Assembly (NCBI RefSeq): GCF_020921035.1
Contig: NW_025955866.1
Coordinates: 1-64,000, forward strand
Direction: 5' to 3'
From: Rhodamnia argentea
Taxonomy: Eukaryota; Streptophyta; Magnoliopsida; Myrtales; Myrtaceae
DNA length: 64,000 bases
Part shown: positions 47,810 to 57,840 of the stretch, in pieces
How positions within the stretch are numbered: position 1 is the first letter of the stretch
Layout of the letters: each line of letters starts with the position of its first letter
Made by a program: the position numbers and the translations under genes
Notes under the pieces: model-generated
Databases searched by the model: none
Told to the model about the DNA's origin: nothing
Seen by the model: the letters and a program-made list of their open reading frames with translations, nothing else

Positions 47810-47814
47810 AACGA
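47810..47814. repeat. Target site duplication, left copy
   Basis: AACGA directly before the TG of the element. The same five bases follow the CA at the other end, and undisturbed spacers carry the motif once (GGAAACGACAAAC). Confidence 0.95.
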
Positions 47815-47988
47815 TGTTGACGCCTAAATTTTGATTAATCTATTTTTTGTATAAAAATTATAAAAAAATCATCTCACATATTTATTTTTAGCGTACATTG
47901 CATTGGCATATAATCGGGCAAGCGGAACACTTAATTTAGCATGCGTCTAGACTAGGCACGGGATGGAAAAATACACCGAGAAGATTTG

Positions 47989-48078
47989 AAACTTCAAGGA
48001 CTCGTATTGCAAATACTTAAAATTTCGAGGGACCGTATTGCAAATACTTGGAACTTCGGGGACCGTATTGCAAATACC
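47989..48078 (+). repeat. Three 30-bp direct repeats in the 5' LTR
   Basis: Three tandem units, each with the core CGTATTGCAAATACTT or a close variant. The core contains the inverted repeat GTATTGCAAATAC. The block lies about 230 bp before the TATA box, so it could be an enhancer-like array; that role is inference. Confidence 0.85.
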
Positions 48079-48300
48079 AAAAGAAGATGAAGAAGGGAAG
48101 ATGATGAAGGGAAGATAATGAAAAGAATATGAAGAAGGAAGATGATGAAGGGAAGATAATGAAGGGAAGATGAAAATGGAAGGTGAAGAAATGAAGATGA
48201 AGAAGGGAAGATGAAAATGGAAGGTGAAGAAATGAAGATGAAGAAGAGAAGATGAAGATGGAAGGTGAAGAAATGAAGGTGAAGAACGAAGGATGAAGAA
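48079..48300 (+). repeat. GA-rich minisatellite in the 5' LTR
   Basis: About 220 bp almost free of C on the plus strand. It is built of degenerate repeats around GAAGATGAAGAAGGGAAGAT and GGAAGGTGAAGAAAT. It sits directly before the TATA box. The same block recurs in the 3' LTR. Confidence 0.85.
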
Positions 48301-48307
48301 CTTTGCC

Positions 48308-48315
48308 TATAAAAG
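48308..48315 (+). promoter_or_regulatory. LTR TATA box (5' LTR)
   Basis: TATAAAAG in the context CTTTGCCTATAAAAGAGAGAG, after the GA-rich block. It is the best Pol II promoter candidate for the element. The U3/R boundary is expected about 30 bp downstream. Confidence 0.75.
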
Positions 48316-49305
48316 AGAGAGCTCTTGAGAAGAGTTTTAGAGAGAAAATTTGAGAGGAGAGTGGAAGAGAATTGAGAGAGTTTTGAGAGAGTTTTAGAGA
48401 GAAAATTTGAGGGGGGAAGTGGAAGAGAATTGAGAGAGTTTTTTTAGGAGGAGTGGAAGAGAATTAAGAGAGTTTTTGAGAGGAATTTTTAGAGAGGAAA
48501 AAGAGAGTTCTTGAGAAAAATTAGAAGAGAAAATTCAAGAGTGAAGAAAAGAGTTTTAGTCGAGCATCATCTTCGACGAGTCCCGACACATATTTCGCCT
48601 ATCGCCACCCAACAACGCCATTGCTTGCCATTTTCGACGACACGCGCGTTCTTCCAGCCCGAGATCTTGAAGGGAACTATAACGTGTATGTGAGTAAGAT
48701 TTTGTGTAATAGAAGGTAATCCTTTCCATCTCGATCTACAAAAATGTAATCGTTTGGTTTGAACATTTGTTTGTTTATTTTAGACATGCCACGTGTTCCA
48801 AATTTTAGCATTAGTACATGTTAATTTACTTTTGTAAATACTCGTACTTGGCTGCGTTTTCTTTCTTTCTAAATCATCCATTGTGTATATCGCACAAAGT
48901 TCAATGTTTTGCATTCTCAATAAAAAAGAAGAAAAAACCAAAAAAATTGCATCTTTGAATTTCAAGTAAAATCCATCAAAATTGCCAAATCAAATATTTT
49001 TCATGAAAATGGTACCGAAAGGGCGTTAGAGTAATCTAGCGTAACCAAATCCCCGAATTCAAAATCTCTGGTTCGCGGAAATAAGATAGTTTTCTCCTGC
49101 TATTTTATTTAGGTTTCTAATCAACCTACCGAAAATGATTAGTGGCGACTCCAAATTCAAAACACATTGCATGTTAATTATTTGAACCTTAAGTTGCGAT
49201 TTGGTATGGACTTGGGAGAGTCCGAGTTAGGTTAGTTAATTAATTAACCTAATAATCCATTAGCCCGAAAATTAACTCGTTTATTTTTTTTTAGGTCGCG
49301 ACGCT

Positions 49306-49323
49306 TGGCGACTCCACTTGGGG
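49306..49323 (+). promoter_or_regulatory. Primer-binding site, tRNA-Arg type
   Basis: TGGCGACTCCACTTGGGG begins about two bases after the LTR end. It closely resembles the complement of a plant tRNA-Arg 3' end (TGGCGACTCC then C/T and GGGG), the primer reported for Ogre/Tat elements. The tRNA match is from memory. Confidence 0.75.
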
Positions 49324-50640
49324 ACCCAAAGAGGACTTAGGCCAGATAATTTCATGAAAAAGGAATCACTTGATTTGGCAAACTTTGGTTGAATTCTCAT
49401 TCTTAGGTGTTAAATGTTTTTGCAGATTGGGAGTTATAAGGGGAGGAGTGATTGGCTAACCCTTTGTTTTGCAGGCTTGGTGAATTGGAATTGTGATTTA
49501 ACTTTTGAATCATTGAAGCGGTGTTTGCTTTTAATTGTTGTGCATGATTTATCGTATTTGCATTACACCGCACATAACCCGTGACCGGACCTGGGTCACA
49601 CTAATAGTTTTAAGATGGTATTTAGATGGTTCTTTAACCTTGGTGGTAAGGTTTCGCTAAAGGTTATCCCATCCGGATCCCGAAAATTTTTTCAAAAAAT
49701 GGCTCAAGGGTTGTTCTCATGCACGTGAGGCTACGATGCATGATAATTGCCCTTGTCGACCGAACCAAGCCGAAGTGATTGGACCCGACTAGTCATGACT
49801 ATTGTACGCGAGATTGCGACTAGTCATGATGACTGTGCGCGAGGCTGCGACATGTCGTTTCGTTCATCATTTCACTTTGCAAAAGCCTTTTGGATAGATA
49901 GAATAAGATTTAAACTCACAATTCATGCGCATGTCTTTGTGATTGGCATTTTCTTCGTATGAGAGGTAATTTCTTGTCTCTTGTACCATGTTATCTCATT
50001 TTTATTTTGGGCCGGTCCATGGTTTAGGTTGATTGTTTAGAAGTTTCATTGTCTTATTTCCAATTTCGTACTTTGCTTCCGTAGCTTTTACAATTTCATC
50101 GGTTGTCCTCAATTCCGATTTGGCTTATTCCTGTTGTGCGATTTTTACTAAATTCTATGATCGAGCTTTGAGTAAGTGCCAAACACGAAAGTTGTAGACC
50201 TATGTTTCAACTAATATCTTGCAAAATTTCAGAATTAAATTCATAATTTAAGATGGCCCTTCATTTTTTCAACAACATGCGGTTATAACAGTTTTCTAAA
50301 CGTGATTTTTTTGGAAAGACATATTAAACTGATTTGATCCGTGCATTTCTAGTCTGATTGGCCAACATAAAAGTTGTTCATCACCTTCTCAACTATAAGC
50401 TCGTAAAATTTGGACATGTTTTGATCAACGTACGAATTAATACGAATTTTTTCGTAAAAGCAGACAAACTGAAAATTACATGTTTCAATCCTTTGATCAT
50501 AATCACTTTGTTCATTTGAGTCTAGAGGGATGCCATGGGCCGGCTCGCTATTCTTGCTCCCTGTACTAATTTTGGGTTTGTTCTTGCGTACAGGTAATTT
50601 ATCACGGATCCTCCACATATCACCCGATTAGTAGCAAAAA
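49324..50640 (+). other. Untranslated leader of the retrotransposon
   Basis: About 1.3 kb between the primer-binding site and the gag-like coding. Only short unconnected open frames are present, none recognisable. The stretch GTGACCGGACCTGGGTCAC near 49580 is an imperfect inverted repeat. Confidence 0.6.
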
Positions 50641-51740
50641 GGATGGCCGACATCAACGCCACCGTCGTCTTGCCCTGGATGAGAAACTTGGCTCCTTGAC
50701 CGAGCGCTTTGAAGGGATGATGTCCCGAAAGATGGATGACATGATGGCCGCCTTTGCCGCCAAACTTCAATCATCCACCTCCAGCCCGCCGCTTCCTGCT
50801 CTAGTTCCTCCTACGGACAACTTCGATAAAGCCCTAGAAGCTACTCCCTATCCGACAATGCCGCTAGAAGATGTGATCATCACGGGCATGAACTCGAGCA
50901 CGCCACCCGTAGTCCCAATCCCTCAAGCCAGCCCCGTGACCCCCGGATTGAATGGTGATGCGGCCAAGCTGTTGGCCCAAATGGAACAGAGGATCCGAGA
51001 GTTTGAGGGGACTCACAACATACCCCAGATTGACCTATCTATCTTTTCAAAGGTCACGGTGCCAGAGAAGTTCAAGATGCCCGACTTCGAGAAGTATGAT
51101 GGGACTTCCAACCCGGTTCAGCATGTCCGGAGTTGTCACAAATGTCAGATTCATGGTGACAAGATTAATGTCCCTCCGAACGAGTTGCATCGGTTATCCG
51201 AACCATGGCCGTTTTCTATGTGGGGCATTGATGTTATCGGCCCTATCAATCCTAAAGCATCCAATGGGCAACGATTCATCTTGGTAGCAATTGACTATTT
51301 CTCTAAATGAATCGAAGCCGCATCTTATTTAGCGGTCACAGCACGAAATATCGTGAAATTTATCCGTCGAGATATCATCGCTCGATATGGTTCACCTGAA
51401 GCCATAATCACCGACAATGGCTCAAACTTGAACAACAAGCTAATGGACGAATTGTTCAAGGAATTCAAGATCAAGCATCCGAACTCTTCCCCATATCGTC
51501 CTCGGATGAATGGAGCAGTAGAAGCCGCCAATAAGAACATTAAGAAAATCTTAGCAAAGACGGCTAAAAATTATCGCGATTGGCATGAGAGGTTACCATT
51601 TGCACTTATGGCGTATTGGACCTCGATCCGGACATCTACGGGGGCAACCCCGTATTCTCTTGTATATGGAATGGAGGCTGTTCTACCGGTTGAAGTGGAA
51701 ATTCCTTCCTTACGTATCTTGTCTCAAGCTATCTTGACGT
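50640..51740 (+). pseudogene. gag- and integrase-like coding remnant of the Ty3/gypsy element
   Basis: The first part resembles the start of a Tat/Ogre-type gag: a coiled, Met- and Lys-rich opening, a Pro/Ser-rich stretch, and the motif FKMPDFEKYDGTSNP. That motif is a hallmark of these plant gags ahead of the capsid-like domain. The second part is a retroviral-type integrase: an H-x-C-x2-C-like zinc-finger end, then the DDE core with its three acidic residues in the contexts GIDVIGP, ITDNGS and GAVEAANKN. It closes with a Tat-type motif (TSTGATPYSLVYGMEAVLP). The remnant is broken. Protease, reverse transcriptase and RNase H are not recognisable here or elsewhere in the element, so any movement would have needed enzymes from relatives. 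Confidence 0.85.
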
Positions 51741-54719
51741 AGGCCGCATGGATCCAGCGAGAGGACGACGCCCCTGAACGCCCGTAAAGAGAGATTCCGA
51801 ATAGCCTTACTTGGGAGAATACGAGTAAAAGGTCAAGCGGGCTCAAAGATGGGTAACTCCGTATCGTCCCAATTGGCTCTCAGTCATTTCAAACTCTAAA
51901 TTATGCTTATTTTATTCTTGACAGGGGATTGCCAACTGTTTTGAGAACAATATAGCAAAAAGCGAACCAACCGTGGACGCCAACATCACCACAGACTGGT
52001 GGTTGGGGGAATGACAGTGGTCCGAGGCGTCCCAAGGTTCGATCCCGGATTTGACATCAATGTACAAAGATTAATAAAAACCTTTTTGCTTCGCAGTTCA
52101 ATGCCGATTGAAGCTCGGCCAAGATGGTTACGTAACCTGGAGAGATAACATCCCGGACATACAATCCGATCCAGATGAGTTGATCTTTTCAAATTCAAAG
52201 TTTGCAAGGAATACGTACAAGGGTAAAGCGGTATCGTTTCAACTCGTTTAGAACATGAGAACGTACATTAACGCTTTCCCTTTTGATTTTTACGGGGGTC
52301 TTTGCCTTTCCAAATAGGGAAGTATCCATTCTCCCTAAAATTAATGAAATGAGAAATTCCCGGAGCCTTTGACAATCTCATGTCTCGAACCGTATAATGA
52401 AGTTTTGCAACTCATTTGCATGAGCGAGGGCAACTCACGATCCATGCCCCTAAGAAGTTTCTTATGTGCTTGCAAATTCTATCCACCAAGATAAAAAGTT
52501 GCTGCATTTTATATGCTCGAAAACACTCATACATTGCATAGTTTGTGCATGATATTTCCTCATGTTTAATTTATCAACTCGAATAAGGAACATGAACTAC
52601 ATAAGATACATCGAATGTGTGGAATGGGGCAGGCGGGATGATGAAAGGCAATCATTTCCCAAACACGTCCAATTTTTTCAGGCGAGATGAACGGTGGCAA
52701 AATTCCGCATTCCCCGAGGTAAAGAGTTTTCTCGCGAAAGGTACGATAGCCGAAATGACAGAGGCATTCGGTTCTCTATCCCAAACACTACGGGTGATCC
52801 ATTGATTACCCCTTTTGAGCGGTGGTTTCATTTCTTTACTCCTGTCAAGAACCACCCCACATCGGGGTCCGCACGAGTTAATTCCAGCGGCAACACGAGG
52901 TAAATGGTTAGAAATTTTCTTGCTCGAACTAACATTAATCTTCGGGTGTTTCTTTGCATTTATACTCGAATTTTAATTCAAGTGCCTTAGGATGATGAAG
53001 AGCATTCATTTCTCTATCCTATACACTTCATTCTTTGCATAGCCCACTTGAGCCTCGCAAATTCATTTCTTAAACCCCGTTGGTGATCATTTGCTCATTC
53101 CAAAGACGAAGATAGCATTTTCCCAAGGATTAGAATTGGAGATGGTCGGGTCAACGAGAGAATTCCCGAATGGACTCATTTCTTGTATGCTAGATTTTTT
53201 ATGTTTACATAATTTTTCTTTGTAAATGTTTATGTTTGTTGTAATTCCTGGTTCAAAATCATGGGATTGTAAAAAAAGGGAGAGGCAAACTCAGCTTAAA
53301 GGAGAAGGGCCCGCTCTCAAAAAAAAAAAAAAAAAAACAAAAAAAAAAGCAAAATAAAGAGATGTCGAAGAGCTCTCAAAGAAAAAGGAAAAGAAATCTC
53401 TTCTCGAAAAAAAAAAGAAGAAAAAAAAGAAAAATGAGAGTCGGGAGTAAGAAAAGTAAAGGCTGATCTCATACGAAAATTTCAAGCATAGGAAAAGCAA
53501 AGTGCCTACCAAAAGTAAGGCCAATGCACATTCATTTGTAAAGTACTTCTGAATTTTGAATGTACATTTTTGCATGTTAAGTTGTAAATTCCATGTACAT
53601 GTTTGCATTGTGTCTCTTGCAAATCCTTGACAGACACTTGTTGTGAAGAAGACTCCCCAAGAAATCGGTTTGCAAAGTGCAATTTTCAGTAGAAATCTAC
53701 CATCCCTCATTCAATGATGGTATTCTATCCGAAGACATTTCCAGAAGACCAAGATCGGTGACTAGTCGACGATGATCACCAACGTCAAGCCCCTTCTCAT
53801 TTAATTTCTGAGCCAAAACGAGCCTTTTCGTTCCTCGGTCCCCAATCCTAGCCTACGTTATAACCCTCCAAAGTCTCTTCCGATTATGGCACTTGAGTTA
53901 ACGTAGAGTTAAATGATTTTAAGCATCACTCGAAGAAGTTCGAGCAATATTATTTCTCTCTCATTTTGCGGGGCTCTTGACTTGTAAACGGAGCGAGATG
54001 ATGAAGAAATTCATTTCAAGCAGCCTTGACTCAACTAGAGTCCCCTTTGTAAACCTTTGACCTAGCCCTCATTACGGTCCTAATCAAGACCTCCGGATCG
54101 GCTCGGTCGTATCAATTGCGAGATTACTTGGATCCTTATCGAATGCGATGATGGAAAGATTGAGTGATTTCTCTTGAATCCCGCAGAGACGGGATAAATA
54201 GCTTTTCTCGAGAGTGAGAGAAAGCCCTTTCGAACTGAAGTCCCCCATTCAGCTCACATTCGAGGTATTCGTAATGTGAGAACCTCCCTAGACAAAATTG
54301 GTAATGCAAACTTGACAGAATGGTTATGCATGAACCATAGTATGAGTGATTGCATTATACTCATTGTTGAATATGTTTGTGTGTGTTACCTCCGACATTC
54401 TATGATAGGTAATACATTCCCGATGTTCGAGTTCCCTCCCAAGGTCTCGAAATTCTTCCAAGGATTATTGAATGAGCAAGTTTTGCTGGCAAATGCCTAC
54501 CAGGTACGATACAGCAATCCGCTTCGTTCCTTGATTAATCGTTTGGAGAACCCGGGTAAGTTTTCCGAACCCCTTTTCAAATTAACAACTCTTCTCATGA
54601 TAGTTGTTATGATTCAATTCGAGCAATATGCCCCTTTTGTACTTATCGATTCCATTCGATGGTGCTCCTATCAAATATTGTTCAATTCGGGCAATATGCC
54701 TCTTCTGTCAAGTCGTGTA
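51741..54719 (+). other. Non-coding 3' internal region of the retrotransposon
   Basis: About 3 kb without a recognisable product on either strand. Tat-group elements commonly have a long non-coding stretch between integrase and the 3' LTR, which fits. It includes an A- and purine-rich tract at about 53318-53470. I saw no nested transposon with clear ends. Confidence 0.6.
53318..53470 (+). repeat. A-rich low-complexity tract
   Basis: A runs broken by C and G, followed by GA-rich sequence. The mirrored T/F-rich open frame on the minus strand is composition only. Confidence 0.8.
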
Positions 54720-55235
54720 GACATATGCACTGGCGATCTTGACATCTTATCAAATCATAACGACGTAGCTCTTATGGTTTCAATCTCGGGACGTGAAGAC
54801 ATATGCACCGGCGATCTTGACATCTTATCAAATCATAACGACGTAGCTCTTATGGTTTCAATCTCGGGACGTGAAGACATATGCACCGGCGATCTTGACA
54901 TCTCTTCAAATCATAACGACGTAGCTCTTATGATTTCGGTATCGAATCACGAAGACGTATGCACTCGGTGATCTTGACCTTTAGTCGGCTCATAATGACA
55001 TAGCTCTTATGATTTTCGGCTCCTTTATCAAATCATGAAGACATAAGCACCCATATTTTTTATCCAAACCAAATCATAACGACGTAGCTCTTATGATTTT
55101 GGTTCCCTTTATCGAATCGTGAAGACATATGCACCTGGCGATTTCGACATTTAATCAACTCACAACGACGTAGCTCTTGTGAACTTGATCCCACTTCTTT
55201 CGACTCACAACGACGTAGCTCTTGTGATCTCAAAC
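54720..55235 (+). repeat. About 78-bp tandem repeats before the 3' LTR
   Basis: Units open with GACATATGCACCGGCGATCT and carry AACGACGTAGCTCTTATG. Starts at 54720, 54798, 54876 and 54954 give an exact 78-bp period. Later units (55040, 55124 and on) are longer and more diverged. The first three are almost identical. They fall in a frame that stays open, but the repetition and lack of any known domain argue against a protein. Tandem repeats in this position are known for Ogre-type elements. Confidence 0.88.
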
Positions 55236-55593
55236 GACACACATATCTTGCTTTGTCTTGCATTAGGGAGAAGTCTATGATAATGAGATAGGCCAAATAC
55301 CTTAAAATCCTTGCATCCGCAAAAAGAAACTTGGAAATTAAGAGAACCATTTAGCTTACGAGAAATTTGGTAAAACAGGTATTCTTGTATGCGATCCATG
55401 TGCATGTTTCTCTAACATGGAAAAGAGGAATTATGACACATGTTATTTACGAGTCTTGCATATCATGCATCACTTCATTACATTAAAAAAAATGGGATTA
55501 AAACTCCCGCCAAAAAAGTTCATCCATAATTTGCACTATCAAAATTTAGGATTCAATTTTGTCTTTGAGCGGAACCTCTACGAGCCTCCACTC

Positions 55594-55606
55594 AAAGAGG
55601 GGCAGC
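55594..55606 (+). promoter_or_regulatory. Polypurine tract
   Basis: AAAGAGGGGCAGC directly before the TG of the 3' LTR, the usual primer site for plus-strand synthesis in LTR elements. Confidence 0.8.
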
Positions 55607-57092
55607 TGTTGACGCCTAAATTTTGATTAATCTATTTTTTGTATAAAAATTATAAAAAAATCATCTCACATATTTATTTTTAGCGTACATTGCATTGGCA
55701 TATAATCGGGCAAGCGGAACACTTAATTTAGCATGCGTCTAGACTAGGCACGGGATGGAAAAATACACCGAGAAGATTTGAAACTTCAAGGACTGTATTG
55801 CAAATACTTAAAATTTCAGGGACTGTATTGCAAATACTTGGAACTTCAGGGACTGTATTGCAAATACCAAAAGAAGATGAAGAAGGGAAGATGATGAAGG
55901 GAAGATAATGAAAAGAATATGAAGAAGGGAAGATGATGAAGGGAAGATAATGAAGGGAAGATGAAAATGGAAGGTGAAGAAATGAAGATGAAGAAGGGAA
56001 GATGAAAATGGAAGGTGAAGAAATGAAGATGAAGAAGAGAAGATGAAGATGGAAGGTGAAGAAATGAAGGTGAAGAACGAAGGATGAAGAACTTTGCCTA
56101 TAAAAGAGAGAGCTCTTGAGAAGAGTTTTAGAGAGAAAATTTGAGAGGAGAGTGGAAGAGAATTGAGAGAGTTTTGAGAGAGTTTTAGAGAGAAAATTTG
56201 AGGGGGGAAGTGGAAGAGAATTGAGAGAGTTTTTTTAGGAGGAGTGGAAGAGAATTAAGAGAGTTTTTGAGAGGAATTTTTAGAGAGGAAAAAGAGAGTT
56301 CTTGAGAAAAATTAGAAGAGAAAATTCAAGAGTGAAGAAAAGAGTTTTAGTCGAGCATCATCTTCGACGAGTCCCGACACATATTTCGCCTATCGCCACC
56401 CAACAACGCCATTGCTTGCCATTTTCGACGACAGCCGCGTTCTTCCGGCCCGAGATCTTGAAGGGAACTATAACGTGTATGTGAGTAAGATTTTGTGTAA
56501 TAGAAGGTAATCCTTTCCATCTCGATCTACAAAAATGTAATCGTTTGGTTTGAACATTTGTTTGTTTATTTTAGACATGCCACGTGTTCCAAATTTTAGC
56601 ATTAGTACATGTTAATTTACTTTTGTAAATACTCGTACTTGGCTGCGTTTTCTTTCTTTCTAAATCATCCATTGTGTATATCGCACAAAGTTCAATGTTT
56701 TGCATTCTCATAAAAAGAAGAAAAAAACCAAAAAAATTGCATCTTTGAATTTCAAGTAAAATCCATCAAAATTGCCAAATCAAATATTTTTCATGAAAAT
56801 GGTACCGAAAGGGCGTTAGAGTAATCTAGCGTAACCAAATCCCCCGAATTCAAAATCTCCGGTTCGCGGAAATAAGATAGTTTTCTCCTGCTATTTTATT
56901 TAGGTTTCTAATCAACCTACCGAAAATGATTAGTGGCGACTCCAAATTCAAAACACATTGCATGTTAATTATTTGAACCTTAAGTTGCGATTTGGTATGG
57001 ACTTGGGAGAGTCCGAGTTAGGTTAGTTAATTAATTAACCTAATAATCCATTAGCCCGAAAATTAACTCGTTTATTTTTTTAGGTCGCGACA
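55607..57092 (+). repeat. 3' LTR
   Basis: About 1486 bp, ending GGTCGCGACA. It has the same internal order as the 5' LTR, with the 30-bp repeats at about 55780-55868, the GA-rich block after them and the TATA box near 56099. It is followed at once by the target duplication. Confidence 0.95.
56099..56106 (+). promoter_or_regulatory. LTR TATA box (3' LTR)
   Basis: TATAAAAG as in the 5' LTR. Transcription from here would run into the right 5S arm, antisense to its genes. Confidence 0.7.
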
Positions 57093-57097
57093 AACGA
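57093..57097. repeat. Target site duplication, right copy
   Basis: AACGA directly after the terminal CA, continuing into the normal spacer CAAACTAAG. Confidence 0.95.
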
Positions 57098-57284
57098 CAA
57101 ACTAAGAAAAAAAATCCCCATGAATCGAAATTCGCACGTAACTTTTGATCCGGAAGGACTCACGGGGCCCGTAAGTACTTTTCGGAAAGCTCGTTCCGAA
57201 CCGGTCACGATGGGCCCCGTTATGCCTTCCCGAGTGCATTTCTTGAGTCGCAAAAAAAAATTAAAAAGTAAAAAACGAAAATGA

Positions 57285-57403
57285 GGGGTGCAACACGAGG
57301 ACTTCCCAGGAGGTCACCCATCCTAGTACTACTCTCGCCCAAGCACGCTTAACTTCGGAGTTCTGATGGGATCCGGTGCATTAGTGCTGGTATGATCGCA
57401 CCC
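57285..57403 (-). rRNA. 5S rRNA: 5S rRNA gene, copy 111 (first after the insertion)
   Basis: Full form, 119 nt. It is transcribed toward the retrotransposon, whose end lies about 190 bp past its 3' end; its own terminator lies between. Confidence 0.98.
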
Positions 57404-57721
57404 GTTATGTTATGCATTGCAAATATATTTGTAACAAATGCCCTTCCCCTTCTTGCAAAATGTTCGAACTTTCTTTTTTCCTGGTTTTCGTGCCCTGTCG
57501 CGTGATCGGTTAACGGGATATTCCTTGGAAACGACAAACTAAGAAAAAAAATCCCCATGAATCGAAATTCGCACGTAACTTTTGATCCAGAAGGACTCAC
57601 GGGGCCCGTAAGTACTTTTCGGAAAGCTCGTTCCGAACCGGTCACGATGGGCCCCGTTATGCCTTCCCGAGTGCATTTCTTGAGTCGCAAAAAAAAATTA
57701 AAAAGTAAAAAACGAAAATGA

Positions 57722-57840
57722 GGGGTGCAACACGAGGACTTCCCAGGAGGTCACCCATCCTAGTACTACTCTCGCCCAAGCACGCTTAACTTCGGAGTTC
57801 TGATGGGATCCGGTGCATTAGTGCTGGTATGATCGCACCC
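57722..57840 (-). rRNA. 5S rRNA: 5S rRNA gene, copy 112
   Basis: Full form, 119 nt. Confidence 0.98.

Larger units (their letters stand above)
1..47814 (-). repeat. 5S rDNA tandem array, left arm (110 units)
   Basis: Head-to-tail repeat with a mean period of about 435 bp (first to 110th gene start, 47448 bp over 109 steps). Each unit is a 5S rRNA gene on the minus strand and a spacer of about 316 bp. On the plus strand, leaving the gene 5' end, the spacer holds: a palindromic AT promoter tract, a pyrimidine-rich stretch, the GGGATATCCC palindrome, an A-run before CCCC, a GC-rich middle with GGGGCCCGT and GGGCCCCGTT, and finally the A-rich terminator of the next gene. Bases 1-116 are spacer cut by the window edge. 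No tRNA, protein gene or other RNA gene is visible between units. The first unit differs from its neighbours at more spacer positions than most. Confidence 0.98.
47815..49303 (+). repeat. 5' LTR
   Basis: Starts TGTTGACGCC and ends GGTCGCGAC plus one base. About 99% alike to the 3' LTR by eye. From the left it holds an AT-rich block, three 30-bp direct repeats, a GA-rich minisatellite, a TATA box, a GA/GT-rich transcribed leader, a non-repetitive stretch, and a T-rich end. A 60-codon open frame inside it is repeated in the 3' LTR and has no recognisable product. Confidence 0.95.
47815..57092 (+). mobile_element. Ty3/gypsy LTR retrotransposon, Tat/Ogre-like, in 5S spacer
   Basis: 9278-bp element with TG...CA termini, two direct LTRs of about 1.49 kb, a primer-binding site like the complement of a tRNA-Arg 3' end, a purine tract before the 3' LTR, and a 5-bp target duplication. 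Recognisable coding parts are gag-like and integrase-like. The gag motif and the integrase closing motifs (no chromodomain seen) fit the Tat/Ogre/Retand group. The element is broken: no protease, reverse transcriptase or RNase H is recognisable and the coding has several breaks (at least three). A hand comparison of the LTRs shows about eight substitutions and a few short indels. At the rice-type rate often used (1.3e-8 per site per year) this suggests an age of roughly 0.2 million years, certainly well under one million. It lies antiparallel to the 5S genes. Confidence 0.95.

Noticed and set aside
48511-48693. 60-codon open frame in the LTR, repeated at 56302-56484
   Set aside because: It is duplicated only because the LTR is; composition is basic and GA-driven, with no recognisable domain.
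53291-53710. Minus-strand frame rich in Phe and Ser
   Set aside because: It is the complement of an A- and GA-rich low-complexity tract.
51741-54719. Possible nested transposon in the non-coding part of the retrotransposon
   Set aside because: No terminal repeats, target duplications or transposase-like coding could be found by eye.
54276-54971. 231-codon open frame before the 3' LTR
   Set aside because: Much of it is the 78-bp tandem repeat, whose length is a multiple of three and so keeps the frame open; no known domain.
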